Shown piece after piece: positions 1 to 5,519 of a stretch of 5,636 nucleotides of DNA. The translations under genes were made by a program, and so were the position numbers. The stretch's first letter is position 1; the number at the start of each line of letters is the position of its first letter. Location of the stretch: positions 1-5,636 of the forward strand of contig JAUYES010000619.1 in assembly GCA_030691225.1 (NCBI GenBank), read 5' to 3'. This DNA is from Holophaga sp. (GTDB taxonomy: Bacteria; Acidobacteriota; Holophagae; Holophagales; Holophagaceae). The notes under the pieces are model-generated. The model made no database searches and was not told where the DNA came from. It was given only the letters and a program-made list of their open reading frames with translations.

Positions 1-346
1 CAATGAAATTAGCGACGGCATCGCGTATGTAGCGTACGCCCTTGCTCTCGGAATAGGCCCCCATCCCGTGCTTGGTGCCCTTCAGCAGGGCCTTGGCGGT
101 CTGCACCACATCGGCAGGGAAGTGATGGTCGCCCTGCTCGATCAGTTCGGGATACTGGCACAGGGCCAGGATCTGCCGGATGTAGGTGAGGGGCTTCTGT
201 TCCAGGGCCTGGGGATTGCCGATGTTGCAGTAGATGATTTCCTTGCCGCCGCGCTCCAGTTCCTGCGCCCGGGCCACGATGGGGCCGCGCACCGCGTATT
301 CCGTTTCCAGGACGGCCTTGCCGAGATCCTTGAGCTGAATGGTCAT
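1..346 (-). CDS. Alanine-aminotransferase-like class I/II aminotransferase, N-terminal part (cut by window edge)
   Basis: Seen: an open minus-strand frame starts with ATG at 346-344, preceded by an AGGA Shine-Dalgarno 6 nt upstream, and runs without a stop for 115 codons to the left edge. The rest of the gene lies outside. Landmarks are AVRGPIVARAQELE (residues 18-31), NIGNPQALEQKPLTYIRQIL (41-60) and GMGAYSESKGVRYIRD (94-109). Known: this order (VRGPIV, then NIG-PQA--QKPLT-IRQ, then G-YS-S-G---IR) is the N-terminal signature of the eukaryotic-type alanine aminotransferase branch of fold-type I PLP enzymes. These interconvert alanine + 2-oxoglutarate and pyruvate + glutamate in the cytoplasm. 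The PLP-binding lysine lies further along and is not in the window. Inference: an alanine or closely related transaminase. Substrate specificity cannot be confirmed from this part. It is transcribed divergently from the dehydrogenase at 519. Confidence 0.88.
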   Translation of the reverse strand, partial: MTIQLKDLGKAVLETEYAVRGPIVARAQELERGGKEIIYCNIGNPQALEQKPLTYIRQILALCQYPELIEQGDHHFPADVVQTAKALLKGTKHGMGAYSESKGVRYIRDAVANFI

Positions 347-396
347 GGGTGATCCTTTTGGGAAACGGGCGGGGAAGGCCATCGCCTGAACTGGAA

Positions 397-425
397 ATTT
401 TGCGCTTACAGCTCTCTGGGTTCAA
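397..425 (-). promoter_or_regulatory. Candidate sigma70-type promoter for the aminotransferase
   Basis: On the minus strand TTGAAC (425-420) is separated by exactly 17 nt from CAAAAT (402-397). Each hexamer matches the TTGACA/TATAAT consensus at 4 of 6 positions. Transcription would start near 390, giving a leader of about 45 nt before the ATG at 346. The position in the 172-bp divergent spacer (347-518) is right, but such matches also arise by chance. I saw no comparably good promoter for the plus-strand dehydrogenase in the same spacer. Confidence 0.35.
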
Positions 426-508
426 TGCGTCGGGGCGAGGTGTGACCGATTCCCGAATGGATTGGAAATCGGCCACTTCGGCGGGAAGATGGGTATTCGT
501 TCTTTGCC

Positions 509-513
509 AGGAG
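509..513 (+). promoter_or_regulatory. Shine-Dalgarno fixing the start of the SDR gene
   Basis: AGGAG sits 5 nt before the ATG at 519. The longer in-frame alternative, ATG at 462, has no such site and would add 19 residues ahead of the usual SDR N-terminus. The start at 519 is therefore preferred. Confidence 0.75.
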
Positions 514-518
514 CCCCC

Positions 519-1292
519 ATGCGACCCGAGCACCCCATCGTTCTCATTACCGGCGCCAGCGCAGGCTTCGGTGAAGCCACAGCGCGCTTGCTGGCGGCCC
601 AGGGCTGTCACCTGATCCTGGGGGCGCGGCGGGTGGAGCGGGTGCAGGCGCTGGCTCAAGAACTGGCGATGAAACATGGCGTCCAAACCTTCGCCGACCA
701 AGTCGATACCCGTGATACCGGGAGCGTGAACGCTTTTGTCGCCGCTGGCGCAGCGGCTCTCGGTGGGTTGCATGTGGTCGTGGCCAATGCTGGTTTGGCT
801 TCGGGCCTTCACAAGATTTGGGAAATCCCCGACGAAGACATGGAAGCAATGATGCGCACCAACGTGGAAGGAGTGGTGAAAACCATCCGTGCCGCATTGC
901 CCTTCGTGCGCGAGAGCGGTTGGGGCCATATCTTCTTCATTGGCAGCACCGCTGGACATGCCACCTATGAGGGCGGCGGCATTTACTGCGCCTCCAAGCA
1001 CGGCGTGAAAGCCCTAGCCCAGACCCTGCGCCTGGAACTCTGCGGCGAACCCATCCGTGTCACCAGCATCGATCCCGGCATGGCCGAAACGGAATTTGCC
1101 TTGGTGCGTTTGCAAGACCCTGAGAAGGCAAAGAATCTCTACAAGGGCATTGACGCGCTGGCGGGTGCCGATATCGCGGAGTGCGTGCGCTGGTCGCTGG
1201 ATTTGCCCGAGCACGTCAACATCGACGAACTGATCGTGAAGTGCCGAGATCAGGCGAGCCACACCATGGGGAAGGTGAATCGCAAGGCCTGA
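519..1292 (+). CDS. SDR family NAD(P)-dependent oxidoreductase, YdfG-like
   Basis: A 257-residue classical short-chain dehydrogenase. Seen: TGASAGFG cofactor loop (residues 11-18), ARR at 36-38 after the second strand (a basic pair typical of NADP preference), NAG (90-92), N115, and the catalytic set S143, Y156 and K160 (YCASK). It also has the SIDPGMAETEF segment after the catalytic helix and a C-terminal LPEHVNIDEL. Known: the last two features are characteristic of the YdfG group (3-hydroxy acid / serine dehydrogenases), about 250 residues long, cytoplasmic and tetrameric. Inference: NADP-dependent oxidation of a small 3-hydroxy acid or reduction of the matching carbonyl compound such as malonic semialdehyde. 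The actual substrate is uncertain because SDR specificity is hard to read. No operon partner is visible: the gene upstream is divergent and the gene downstream is convergent. The gene is intact, with all key residues present. Confidence 0.93.
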   Translation: MRPEHPIVLITGASAGFGEATARLLAAQGCHLILGARRVERVQALAQELAMKHGVQTFADQVDTRDTGSVNAFVAAGAAALGGLHVVVANAGLASGLHKIWEIPDEDMEAMMRTNVEGVVKTIRAALPFVRESGWGHIFFIGSTAGHATYEGGGIYCASKHGVKALAQTLRLELCGEPIRVTSIDPGMAETEFALVRLQDPEKAKNLYKGIDALAGADIAECVRWSLDLPEHVNIDELIVKCRDQASHTMGKVNRKA

Positions 1293-1301
1293 AAAAGATC
1301 A

Positions 1302-1334
1302 TTCACCACAGAGGGCACAAAGAGCACAGAGAAA
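1302..1334 (+). repeat. Left arm of a large inverted repeat (CACAGAG-type)
   Basis: This 33-base arm starts TTCACCACAGAGG and pairs with the reverse complement of 1520-1552 at 31 of 33 positions. The mismatches, both g/a, fall at arm positions 14 and 28. It begins 9 bases after the dehydrogenase stop codon. A run of five A at 1292-1296 lies just outside, which reads as a T-run on the minus strand. From memory, degenerate CACAGAG/CACAAAG intergenic repeats of this look occur in many unrelated environmental bacteria, but I cannot verify that here. Confidence 0.85.
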
Positions 1335-1519
1335 AACAGAAAAGACACAAAGGGGAAAAGATAAGGCACAGAGAGGAAAACGTTGGGGGGGCATCGCGAG
1401 CGCACGGTTTGGGTGGGTAGTCCGCAACACGGGTCTTCAATCAACCGCTGCTGCTTATCCAACCCATCACAGGAACCTTCTTTGTGTCTTTTTTTTAATA
1501 CTCTGTGCCTGCTTTTGTC

Positions 1520-1552
1520 TTTCTTTGTGCTCTTTGTGTCCTCTGTGGTGAA
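1520..1552 (-). repeat. Right arm of the large inverted repeat
   Basis: This is the reverse-complement partner of 1302-1334, with 31 of 33 bases matching. It ends 7 bases before the stop codon of the minus-strand gene at 1560. On the plus strand it is followed by CCC and six T (1556-1561). The two arms enclose 185 bases. An RNA from either strand could fold this stem and end in a short U-run, so a bidirectional terminator-like role for the convergent genes is possible but unproven. Confidence 0.85.
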
Positions 1553-1559
1553 CCCTTTT

Positions 1560-3722
1560 TTACTTACCGGGTTCCAGCGGTTTGTTGTGGGAAAGAAGAT
1601 ACTTCGACCACTGATGAAAGCCCACGGTAAGTGCCTTCATTTGTGCGGTGCGGGCGGGGTCTTTGGCGGCGAGATCCTGGGGGTCAGCTTCATCCAACCG
1701 GTACAGGGCGGGTTGACCGTTGGGCTCCAGGTTCAGGTAGTAATCTCCCTGGACCAATCCGGTGCGGGCGGGTTGGCGGAAAAGCGTGTAGGTGAAGGCG
1801 GCGCCCTTTTCCTCCCAAATTGGGTCGAGCAGATCCTTGCCAAGTGTTTGGTGCCGGTAGGGCCGACCCAGGAAGGACATAAGGGTGGGCAGAATATCCA
1901 TCTGACTACCTACGCTATGGATTCGGCGACCCTCTTTCTGGAAACCTGGTGCGTAGATCACGAAGGGGATGCGGAAGGTGGCTAGGTTTAGATCGCCGAA
2001 GCGGGGATCCGTGTTGCCTCGTGGCACACCGTGGTCTGCCCAGATCACGAATACCGTGTTGCGGAAATAGGGCGCCCGCTCGGCAGCCTCAAAGAATTTG
2101 CGAAGACTGTAGTCCATGAGGCGAACGGAGTTGTATTCCTCGCTGGAGACAAAGCCCGCGGATTTCAGTTCGGCATCCGGTCGCATTTCTACGGTGAAAT
2201 CCTTGAGGTGCTTCGGAATAGTGAAGGGCGGATGATTGCCGCTGGTTTGCACATAGGCCCAGAAGGGGCGGGTCTTGGTGACCAGGGCTTGATGCGCTTG
2301 CTGCAAAAGATCTGCATCCGAAATGCCCCAGACATCCACCACGGGAACATCGGGAAAGGAGCCTTCATCGTGGATTACGAGCCCCTTGAAGTTGTTTTTC
2401 AATACCCCACGGATTTGGGCCCAGTTCGCGCTGCCCCCCAGCCAAAAGCTGCGGTCCCGCTCGCCCAGGGCCGAGATTACGGAATGCTGGTCCACCAGTA
2501 GGGGATTGCGGGTGGCGTTCTGCACGGTGGTTACGTCGGGCGTGCCAAACAGGGTGGCAAACATGGAGCGGCTGGTGTTGGGCAGCACGACCTGAAAGCG
2601 ATCGAAGTAAAGGCCTCGTCCACTGAGTTCATCCAGGAACGGAGTAGGCTTCAGGGGATTGCCTCCAAGGCCCGTCTTGAAAGCGGACAGGCTCTCCAGC
2701 TGGATGAAGACAACGTTGGGTTCGCCGTCGATATGGCCAAGGGGGCGGCCTTCTCGGAGGAGCGTGGGAAGGCCCTCGGAATCCAAGGCCACGGGAATGC
2801 CAAAATATTCCGCTAGGGCCGCGTGGGTGGCCTTGACCTTGTCCAGATCGTAGGTTTCCCCAGAGTCGGCGCGAGTTTCCAGAAAAAACAGAAGGGGGTT
2901 CAGTGCCAAATGGGCGTGAAATCCTTTTTTCGCATCGAAGGCTTCGCTCCAGCGCAGGGGATAGCGGCTCCATTTTCCATACATGCCAAAAAGGAGCAGA
3001 AGCGTAACCAGAACATTGCCTATTTTGATGATCCGGGGGGACCAAAGCGACTTGGAGAATCTTCGGGACCCACGGGCAAGGCCCGTTATCGCGAGAATCA
3101 GAATGACGATGAGCGCAAGCGTTAGCCGCACCACGGGGTAGCTTTCCCACATCATGCGGAGGCTGGTGCTGGCATTTTCCGCAAAGATAAGCAGATTGCC
3201 GTTGAGACGAGTGTGGATATAGCCGTAGCTTCCGAAATCCACGAAATAGCCGAGGGTCACGACTGCCACCAAAAAACCGGCGAATAGGCCCCAAATCCAT
3301 CGAGCCGATCGATGCACCTCGATTCCAAATCCCCGAAACATCCAGCGGTGGATAACGACCAGCATCAGGAAAGCCAGCAACCAGGGGCGGGCCGCCCGGT
3401 CATCGGCCATGGCGATGATCACGAGGCCAACATACACGGCGAGGGTGAGCACCAAACTTGGTGCAGCCCAGAGAGTTCGCCAGGAGGTGGAGGTTCGGGG
3501 CTCTCCAGGTTTAAGAAGTAACCAGGCCGGGAGGATCAGGATCGCAGCCAATCGGAAATCGAACTTGAGGCCCAAATATAAGGCCCGCCACGTTTCCCCG
3601 TTAGCCAGGCCCGCGAGGCCTTCAAAATGCCAGAGAAAGGCCAATCGGAAGAGTTGAAACGCTGCCAGGGTGATGACGAGAACGATCAGCAGAAAGCGGA
3701 ATTTCGAGCGAGCGGCGAGCAT
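1560..3722 (-). CDS. LTA synthase family membrane protein (LtaS/OpgB-type phosphoglycerol transferase, sulfatase fold)
   Basis: A 720-residue protein whose ATG has AGGAG 4 nt upstream (3731-3727). Seen: an N-terminal membrane part with about seven hydrophobic stretches (roughly 9-30, 56-70, 87-105, 113-128, 142-163, 198-215, 231-248), then a soluble alkaline-phosphatase/sulfatase-fold domain from about 335. Candidate active-site residues are E343 (VVFIQLES), the likely nucleophile T383 (LPNTSRSMF), H497 (SGNHPPF), and D563/H564 (WADHG). WGISDADL (465-472) and SQMDILPTL (606-614) are further family landmarks. Known: LtaS and OpgB (MdoB) cleave phosphatidylglycerol outside the cytoplasmic membrane and transfer glycerol phosphate through a metal-bound Thr; related EptA-type enzymes transfer phosphoethanolamine. 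Inference: an extracytoplasmic phospho-alcohol transferase acting on a glycan or lipid. In a diderm an OpgB-like role on periplasmic glucans is one option; true teichoic-acid synthesis is unlikely. It follows the glycosyltransferase after 57 nt, probably as one transcript. Confidence 0.9.
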   Translation of the reverse strand: MLAARSKFRFLLIVLVITLAAFQLFRLAFLWHFEGLAGLANGETWRALYLGLKFDFRLAAILILPAWLLLKPGEPRTSTSWRTLWAAPSLVLTLAVYVGLVIIAMADDRAARPWLLAFLMLVVIHRWMFRGFGIEVHRSARWIWGLFAGFLVAVVTLGYFVDFGSYGYIHTRLNGNLLIFAENASTSLRMMWESYPVVRLTLALIVILILAITGLARGSRRFSKSLWSPRIIKIGNVLVTLLLLFGMYGKWSRYPLRWSEAFDAKKGFHAHLALNPLLFFLETRADSGETYDLDKVKATHAALAEYFGIPVALDSEGLPTLLREGRPLGHIDGEPNVVFIQLESLSAFKTGLGGNPLKPTPFLDELSGRGLYFDRFQVVLPNTSRSMFATLFGTPDVTTVQNATRNPLLVDQHSVISALGERDRSFWLGGSANWAQIRGVLKNNFKGLVIHDEGSFPDVPVVDVWGISDADLLQQAHQALVTKTRPFWAYVQTSGNHPPFTIPKHLKDFTVEMRPDAELKSAGFVSSEEYNSVRLMDYSLRKFFEAAERAPYFRNTVFVIWADHGVPRGNTDPRFGDLNLATFRIPFVIYAPGFQKEGRRIHSVGSQMDILPTLMSFLGRPYRHQTLGKDLLDPIWEEKGAAFTYTLFRQPARTGLVQGDYYLNLEPNGQPALYRLDEADPQDLAAKDPARTAQMKALTVGFHQWSKYLLSHNKPLEPGK

Positions 3723-3779
3723 GGAACTCCTGGAATGGCCCGAATCGCGACCAACCGAGGGCGCGAACCAGGGCTTTGG

Positions 3780-4733
3780 CTAGAGCTGTTTGTGGATTCG
3801 CTTCACCACAAAGCGCGGCCGGTCGCGCACTTCCTGGTAGATGCGACCGATGTATTCGCCCAGCAGGCCAAAGGCTATGAACTGGCATCCCACAAAGAAG
3901 AACAGGATGGCAAAGAGGCTGAAAACCCCACCCACGGTGCCTTCCGGGTGGACGAAGCGGTAGGTCAGCAAGCCGACGAACAGGATGAAACCCACGATGG
4001 CAATTAAGATGCCCACCACGGTGAGCATCTGGAGGGGCAGCAGGCTGAAGCTGGTGAGCAGATCGAACTGCAAATTGATGAGCTTCCAGATGCCATATTT
4101 ACTGGTGCCAGCGGCACGCTCGGCGTGAGCCACGGGCACTTCGGCGATGCGCTTGGCGAAGGAATTGGCCAGGGCTGGGATGAAGCTCGAACGCTCCTTG
4201 CACTGGAGCATGGCGTCCACGATTTCCCGGCGATAGGCCCGCAGCATACAACCATAGTCGTTGAGTTTTACGCCGGTGGTCTTGCGCGTAACGGCGTTCA
4301 CGATCTTGCTGGGCAGGGTGCGGAACAGGCTGTCGTTATCCATGCGGCCTTGGCGCCAACCGCCAACGACATCGAAGCCTTCCTCTATTTTTGCCACCAA
4401 CTTGGGAATCTCTTCGGGTGGGTTTTGAAGATCGGCATCAAGCGTGACGACCACTTCGCCTGCCACGATGGCAAAGGCCCCAAAAATGGCACTGTGCTGG
4501 CCGTAATTTCGATTGAATTCCACTACGGAGACCCGGGGTTCCTGATCGGCGATGGCCTGCAACATCTCCAGGCTGCGATCCCGGCTGCCATCATCGGTGA
4601 ATACCACTTCCCAGCCCTTTTCTGGGTTGGCGAAATGCTCCTGAAGGGTCTTGGAAAGGCGCTCCCAAAGGACCGGAATGTTTTCTTCCTCATTAAAAAT
4701 GGGGATAACGATGCTTAGGTAAGTGTTGTTCAT
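3780..4733 (-). CDS. arnC: ArnC-like family 2 glycosyltransferase (undecaprenyl-phosphate sugar transferase)
   Basis: A 317-residue protein, counted from the ATG at 4733. Seen: a GT-A domain with SIVIPIFNEEENIP (7-20), DDGS (47-50), NRNYGQHSAI (74-83) and DADLQNPPEEIP (99-110, with the metal-binding DAD). Then come DYGCMLRAYRREIVDAML (159-176), ERSSFIPALAN (180-190) and HAERAAGTSKYG (203-214). Two C-terminal membrane segments follow (about 233-257 and 268-291), ending in LLGEYIGRIYQEVRDRPRF. Known: this order matches E. coli ArnC closely from memory (322 residues). ArnC transfers 4-deoxy-4-formamido-L-arabinose from UDP to undecaprenyl phosphate on the cytoplasmic face, and GtrB/DPM1 relatives do the same with other sugars. 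Inference: it makes a polyprenyl-phosphate sugar donor. The sugar is unknown, because none of arnA, arnB, arnD or arnT is in the window, so the symbol denotes family resemblance only. It lies upstream of the LTA-synthase-like gene on the same strand. Confidence 0.88.
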   Translation of the reverse strand: MNNTYLSIVIPIFNEEENIPVLWERLSKTLQEHFANPEKGWEVVFTDDGSRDRSLEMLQAIADQEPRVSVVEFNRNYGQHSAIFGAFAIVAGEVVVTLDADLQNPPEEIPKLVAKIEEGFDVVGGWRQGRMDNDSLFRTLPSKIVNAVTRKTTGVKLNDYGCMLRAYRREIVDAMLQCKERSSFIPALANSFAKRIAEVPVAHAERAAGTSKYGIWKLINLQFDLLTSFSLLPLQMLTVVGILIAIVGFILFVGLLTYRFVHPEGTVGGVFSLFAILFFFVGCQFIAFGLLGEYIGRIYQEVRDRPRFVVKRIHKQL

Positions 4734-4742
4734 TGGGTAAGG

Positions 4743-4746
4743 CTCC
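4743..4746 (-). promoter_or_regulatory. Shine-Dalgarno deciding the glycosyltransferase start
   Basis: GGAG on the minus strand lies 9 nt before the ATG at 4733. An in-frame ATG at 4748 would add five residues (MEPYP) but has no ribosome-binding site, and the GGAG overlaps its own first codons. The 4733 start is preferred. The upstream ATG would make sense only as a leaderless start. Confidence 0.5.
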
Positions 4747-4752
4747 ATACTG

Positions 4753-4758
4753 ATTCTA
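4753..4758 (-). promoter_or_regulatory. Candidate -10 box for the glycosyltransferase transcript
   Basis: TAGAAT on the minus strand matches the TATAAT consensus at 5 of 6 positions. It would place the start of transcription near 4747-4745, giving a leader of only about 13 nt with the GGAG almost at its 5' end. The nearest TTG-type -35 (TTGGAA, 4784-4779) is 20 nt away. That is too far for an ordinary sigma70 promoter, so an activator or another sigma factor would be needed. Confidence 0.35.
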
Positions 4759-4765
4759 GCGCTAG
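4756..4765. promoter_or_regulatory. Perfect 10-bp palindrome in the divergent control region (possible operator)
   Basis: CTAGCGCTAG is exactly self-complementary. It lies in the 63-bp gap between the divergent glycosyltransferase and response-regulator genes and overlaps the minus-strand TAGAAT box. OmpR-family regulators usually bind direct rather than inverted repeats, so this need not be the neighbouring regulator's site. Its function is unknown. Confidence 0.3.
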
Positions 4766-4786
4766 GCTAATCTTTGCGTTCCAACC

Positions 4787-4790
4787 GGAG
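4787..4790 (+). promoter_or_regulatory. Shine-Dalgarno of the response regulator
   Basis: GGAG lies 6 nt before the ATG at 4797. It supports this start, which also gives a receiver domain of normal length with the first beta strand at residues 4-9. Confidence 0.7.
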
Positions 4791-4796
4791 CTGTCC

Positions 4797-5516
4797 ATGG
4801 CCGAACCCCGTATCCTACTGGTCGAAGACGAACTGAGCCTCGCCGAAGGCATCAAGCTTAACCTCGAAATGGAAGGTCTGCCTTGTGAGTGGATCACTCG
4901 GGGCGACGAGGCCCTTAAACGAATTCTGAACGAGACCTACGATTTAGTGCTGCTGGATGTCATGCTCCCTGGCATGGATGGCTTCTCTGTTTGCGAGCGG
5001 ATCCGGGCCGCCAAGAACTTCACGCCCATTCTGTTTCTCACGGCCAAGAACACCGAGGATGATCGCATCCACGGCTTTGAAACTGGCGGGGACGACTATT
5101 TGGGCAAGCCCTTCCAGGTTCGGGAACTGCTGGTGCGAGTGCGGGCCATCTTGCGCAGGGAAGCCTGGTACCAGAATCGTTCGTTGGGCAGCCGCCTGAA
5201 ATTCTGTCTTCACTGGGTTGATTTTGAGAACTACTGTGGCGAAGGCCCAGCCGGGGCCTTTCAGTTAGGCGTTAAGGAATGCATGATCCTAAAACTTCTG
5301 ATGGAACGGCCCGGCCAAGTGGTGAGTCGCACGGAAATTCTGGACAAGGTCTGGAGCGACGAGACCTACCCCACAACACGGACCGTGGATAACTTTATTG
5401 TTCGCATTCGCCGCGCCATGGAAACAGACGCCCACCACCCCCGCTACGTCCACACCGTGCGCAGTGTGGGTTACACCTTTGATCCAGAAGGGCGACAGCG
5501 AAAGGGTGAGGAGTAG
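4797..5516 (+). CDS. OmpR/PhoB-family two-component response regulator
   Basis: A 239-residue, full-length regulator. Seen: receiver domain at about 4-120 with the acidic pair E10/D11, phospho-acceptor D54 (LLDVMLPGMDG), T82 (LFLTAKN) and K104 (DDYLGKPF). After a short linker comes a winged-helix DNA-binding domain at about 132-230 with the recognition-helix region TTRTVDNFIVRIRRAME (193-209) and the wing RSVGYTF (222-228). Known: phosphorylation of the Asp by a partner sensor kinase promotes dimerisation and DNA binding at promoters. All key residues are present, so it should be a phosphorylation-controlled transcription factor. No complete sensor kinase is adjacent on the same strand. The partial receiver protein convergent at 5520 is a candidate partner. 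Its divergent position next to the ArnC-like/LTA-synthase-like pair makes that pair a possible target, which is inference only. Confidence 0.95.
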   Translation: MAEPRILLVEDELSLAEGIKLNLEMEGLPCEWITRGDEALKRILNETYDLVLLDVMLPGMDGFSVCERIRAAKNFTPILFLTAKNTEDDRIHGFETGGDDYLGKPFQVRELLVRVRAILRREAWYQNRSLGSRLKFCLHWVDFENYCGEGPAGAFQLGVKECMILKLLMERPGQVVSRTEILDKVWSDETYPTTRTVDNFIVRIRRAMETDAHHPRYVHTVRSVGYTFDPEGRQRKGEE

Positions 5517-5519
5517 TCC

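Larger units (their letters stand above)
1293..1559. other. Non-coding spacer between convergent genes
   Basis: I see no credible gene in these 267 bp. Base composition is strongly skewed: A-rich on the left and T-rich on the right, unlike the GC-rich genes on both sides. The core at about 1381-1470 is GC-richer and has no recognised motif. The spacer is dominated by the inverted CACAGAG-type repeat annotated separately. Open frames crossing it (for example plus-strand 1383-1985) run antisense into the neighbouring sulfatase-fold gene and are not supported. Confidence 0.8.

Noticed and set aside
462..518. Upstream ATG extension of the SDR gene
   Set aside because: It has no Shine-Dalgarno and would add 19 residues before the normal SDR N-terminus. 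The ATG at 519 has AGGAG at proper spacing.
9..1001. A 330-codon minus-strand open frame
   Set aside because: It spans the aminotransferase start, the divergent spacer and the antisense of the SDR gene. Its low-complexity, arginine/proline/histidine-rich product has no recognisable domain, while both overlapped genes have strong family motifs.
1302..1552. CRISPR array or insertion sequence
   Set aside because: The repeats are inverted and irregular, without evenly spaced direct repeats and spacers. There is no transposase frame and no clear target-site duplication.
1383..1985. A 200-codon plus-strand open frame beginning in the repeat spacer
   Set aside because: It is mostly antisense to the 3' end of the LTA-synthase-like gene and partly translates the repeat arm. 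It has no ribosome-binding site or domain.
2629..3300. A 223-codon minus-strand open frame
   Set aside because: It is a shifted-frame shadow inside the LTA-synthase-like gene, with a composition typical of off-frame GC-rich DNA.
3723..3779. Possible hairpin (CCTGG/CCAGG) covering the ribosome-binding site of the LTA-synthase-like gene
   Set aside because: Only five base pairs can form across a loop of more than 30 nt, which is too weak to propose translational control.
4125..4718. A 197-codon plus-strand open frame
   Set aside because: It lies entirely antisense to the ArnC-like gene, whose motifs are unmistakable. The long frame is a by-product of GC-rich codon use.
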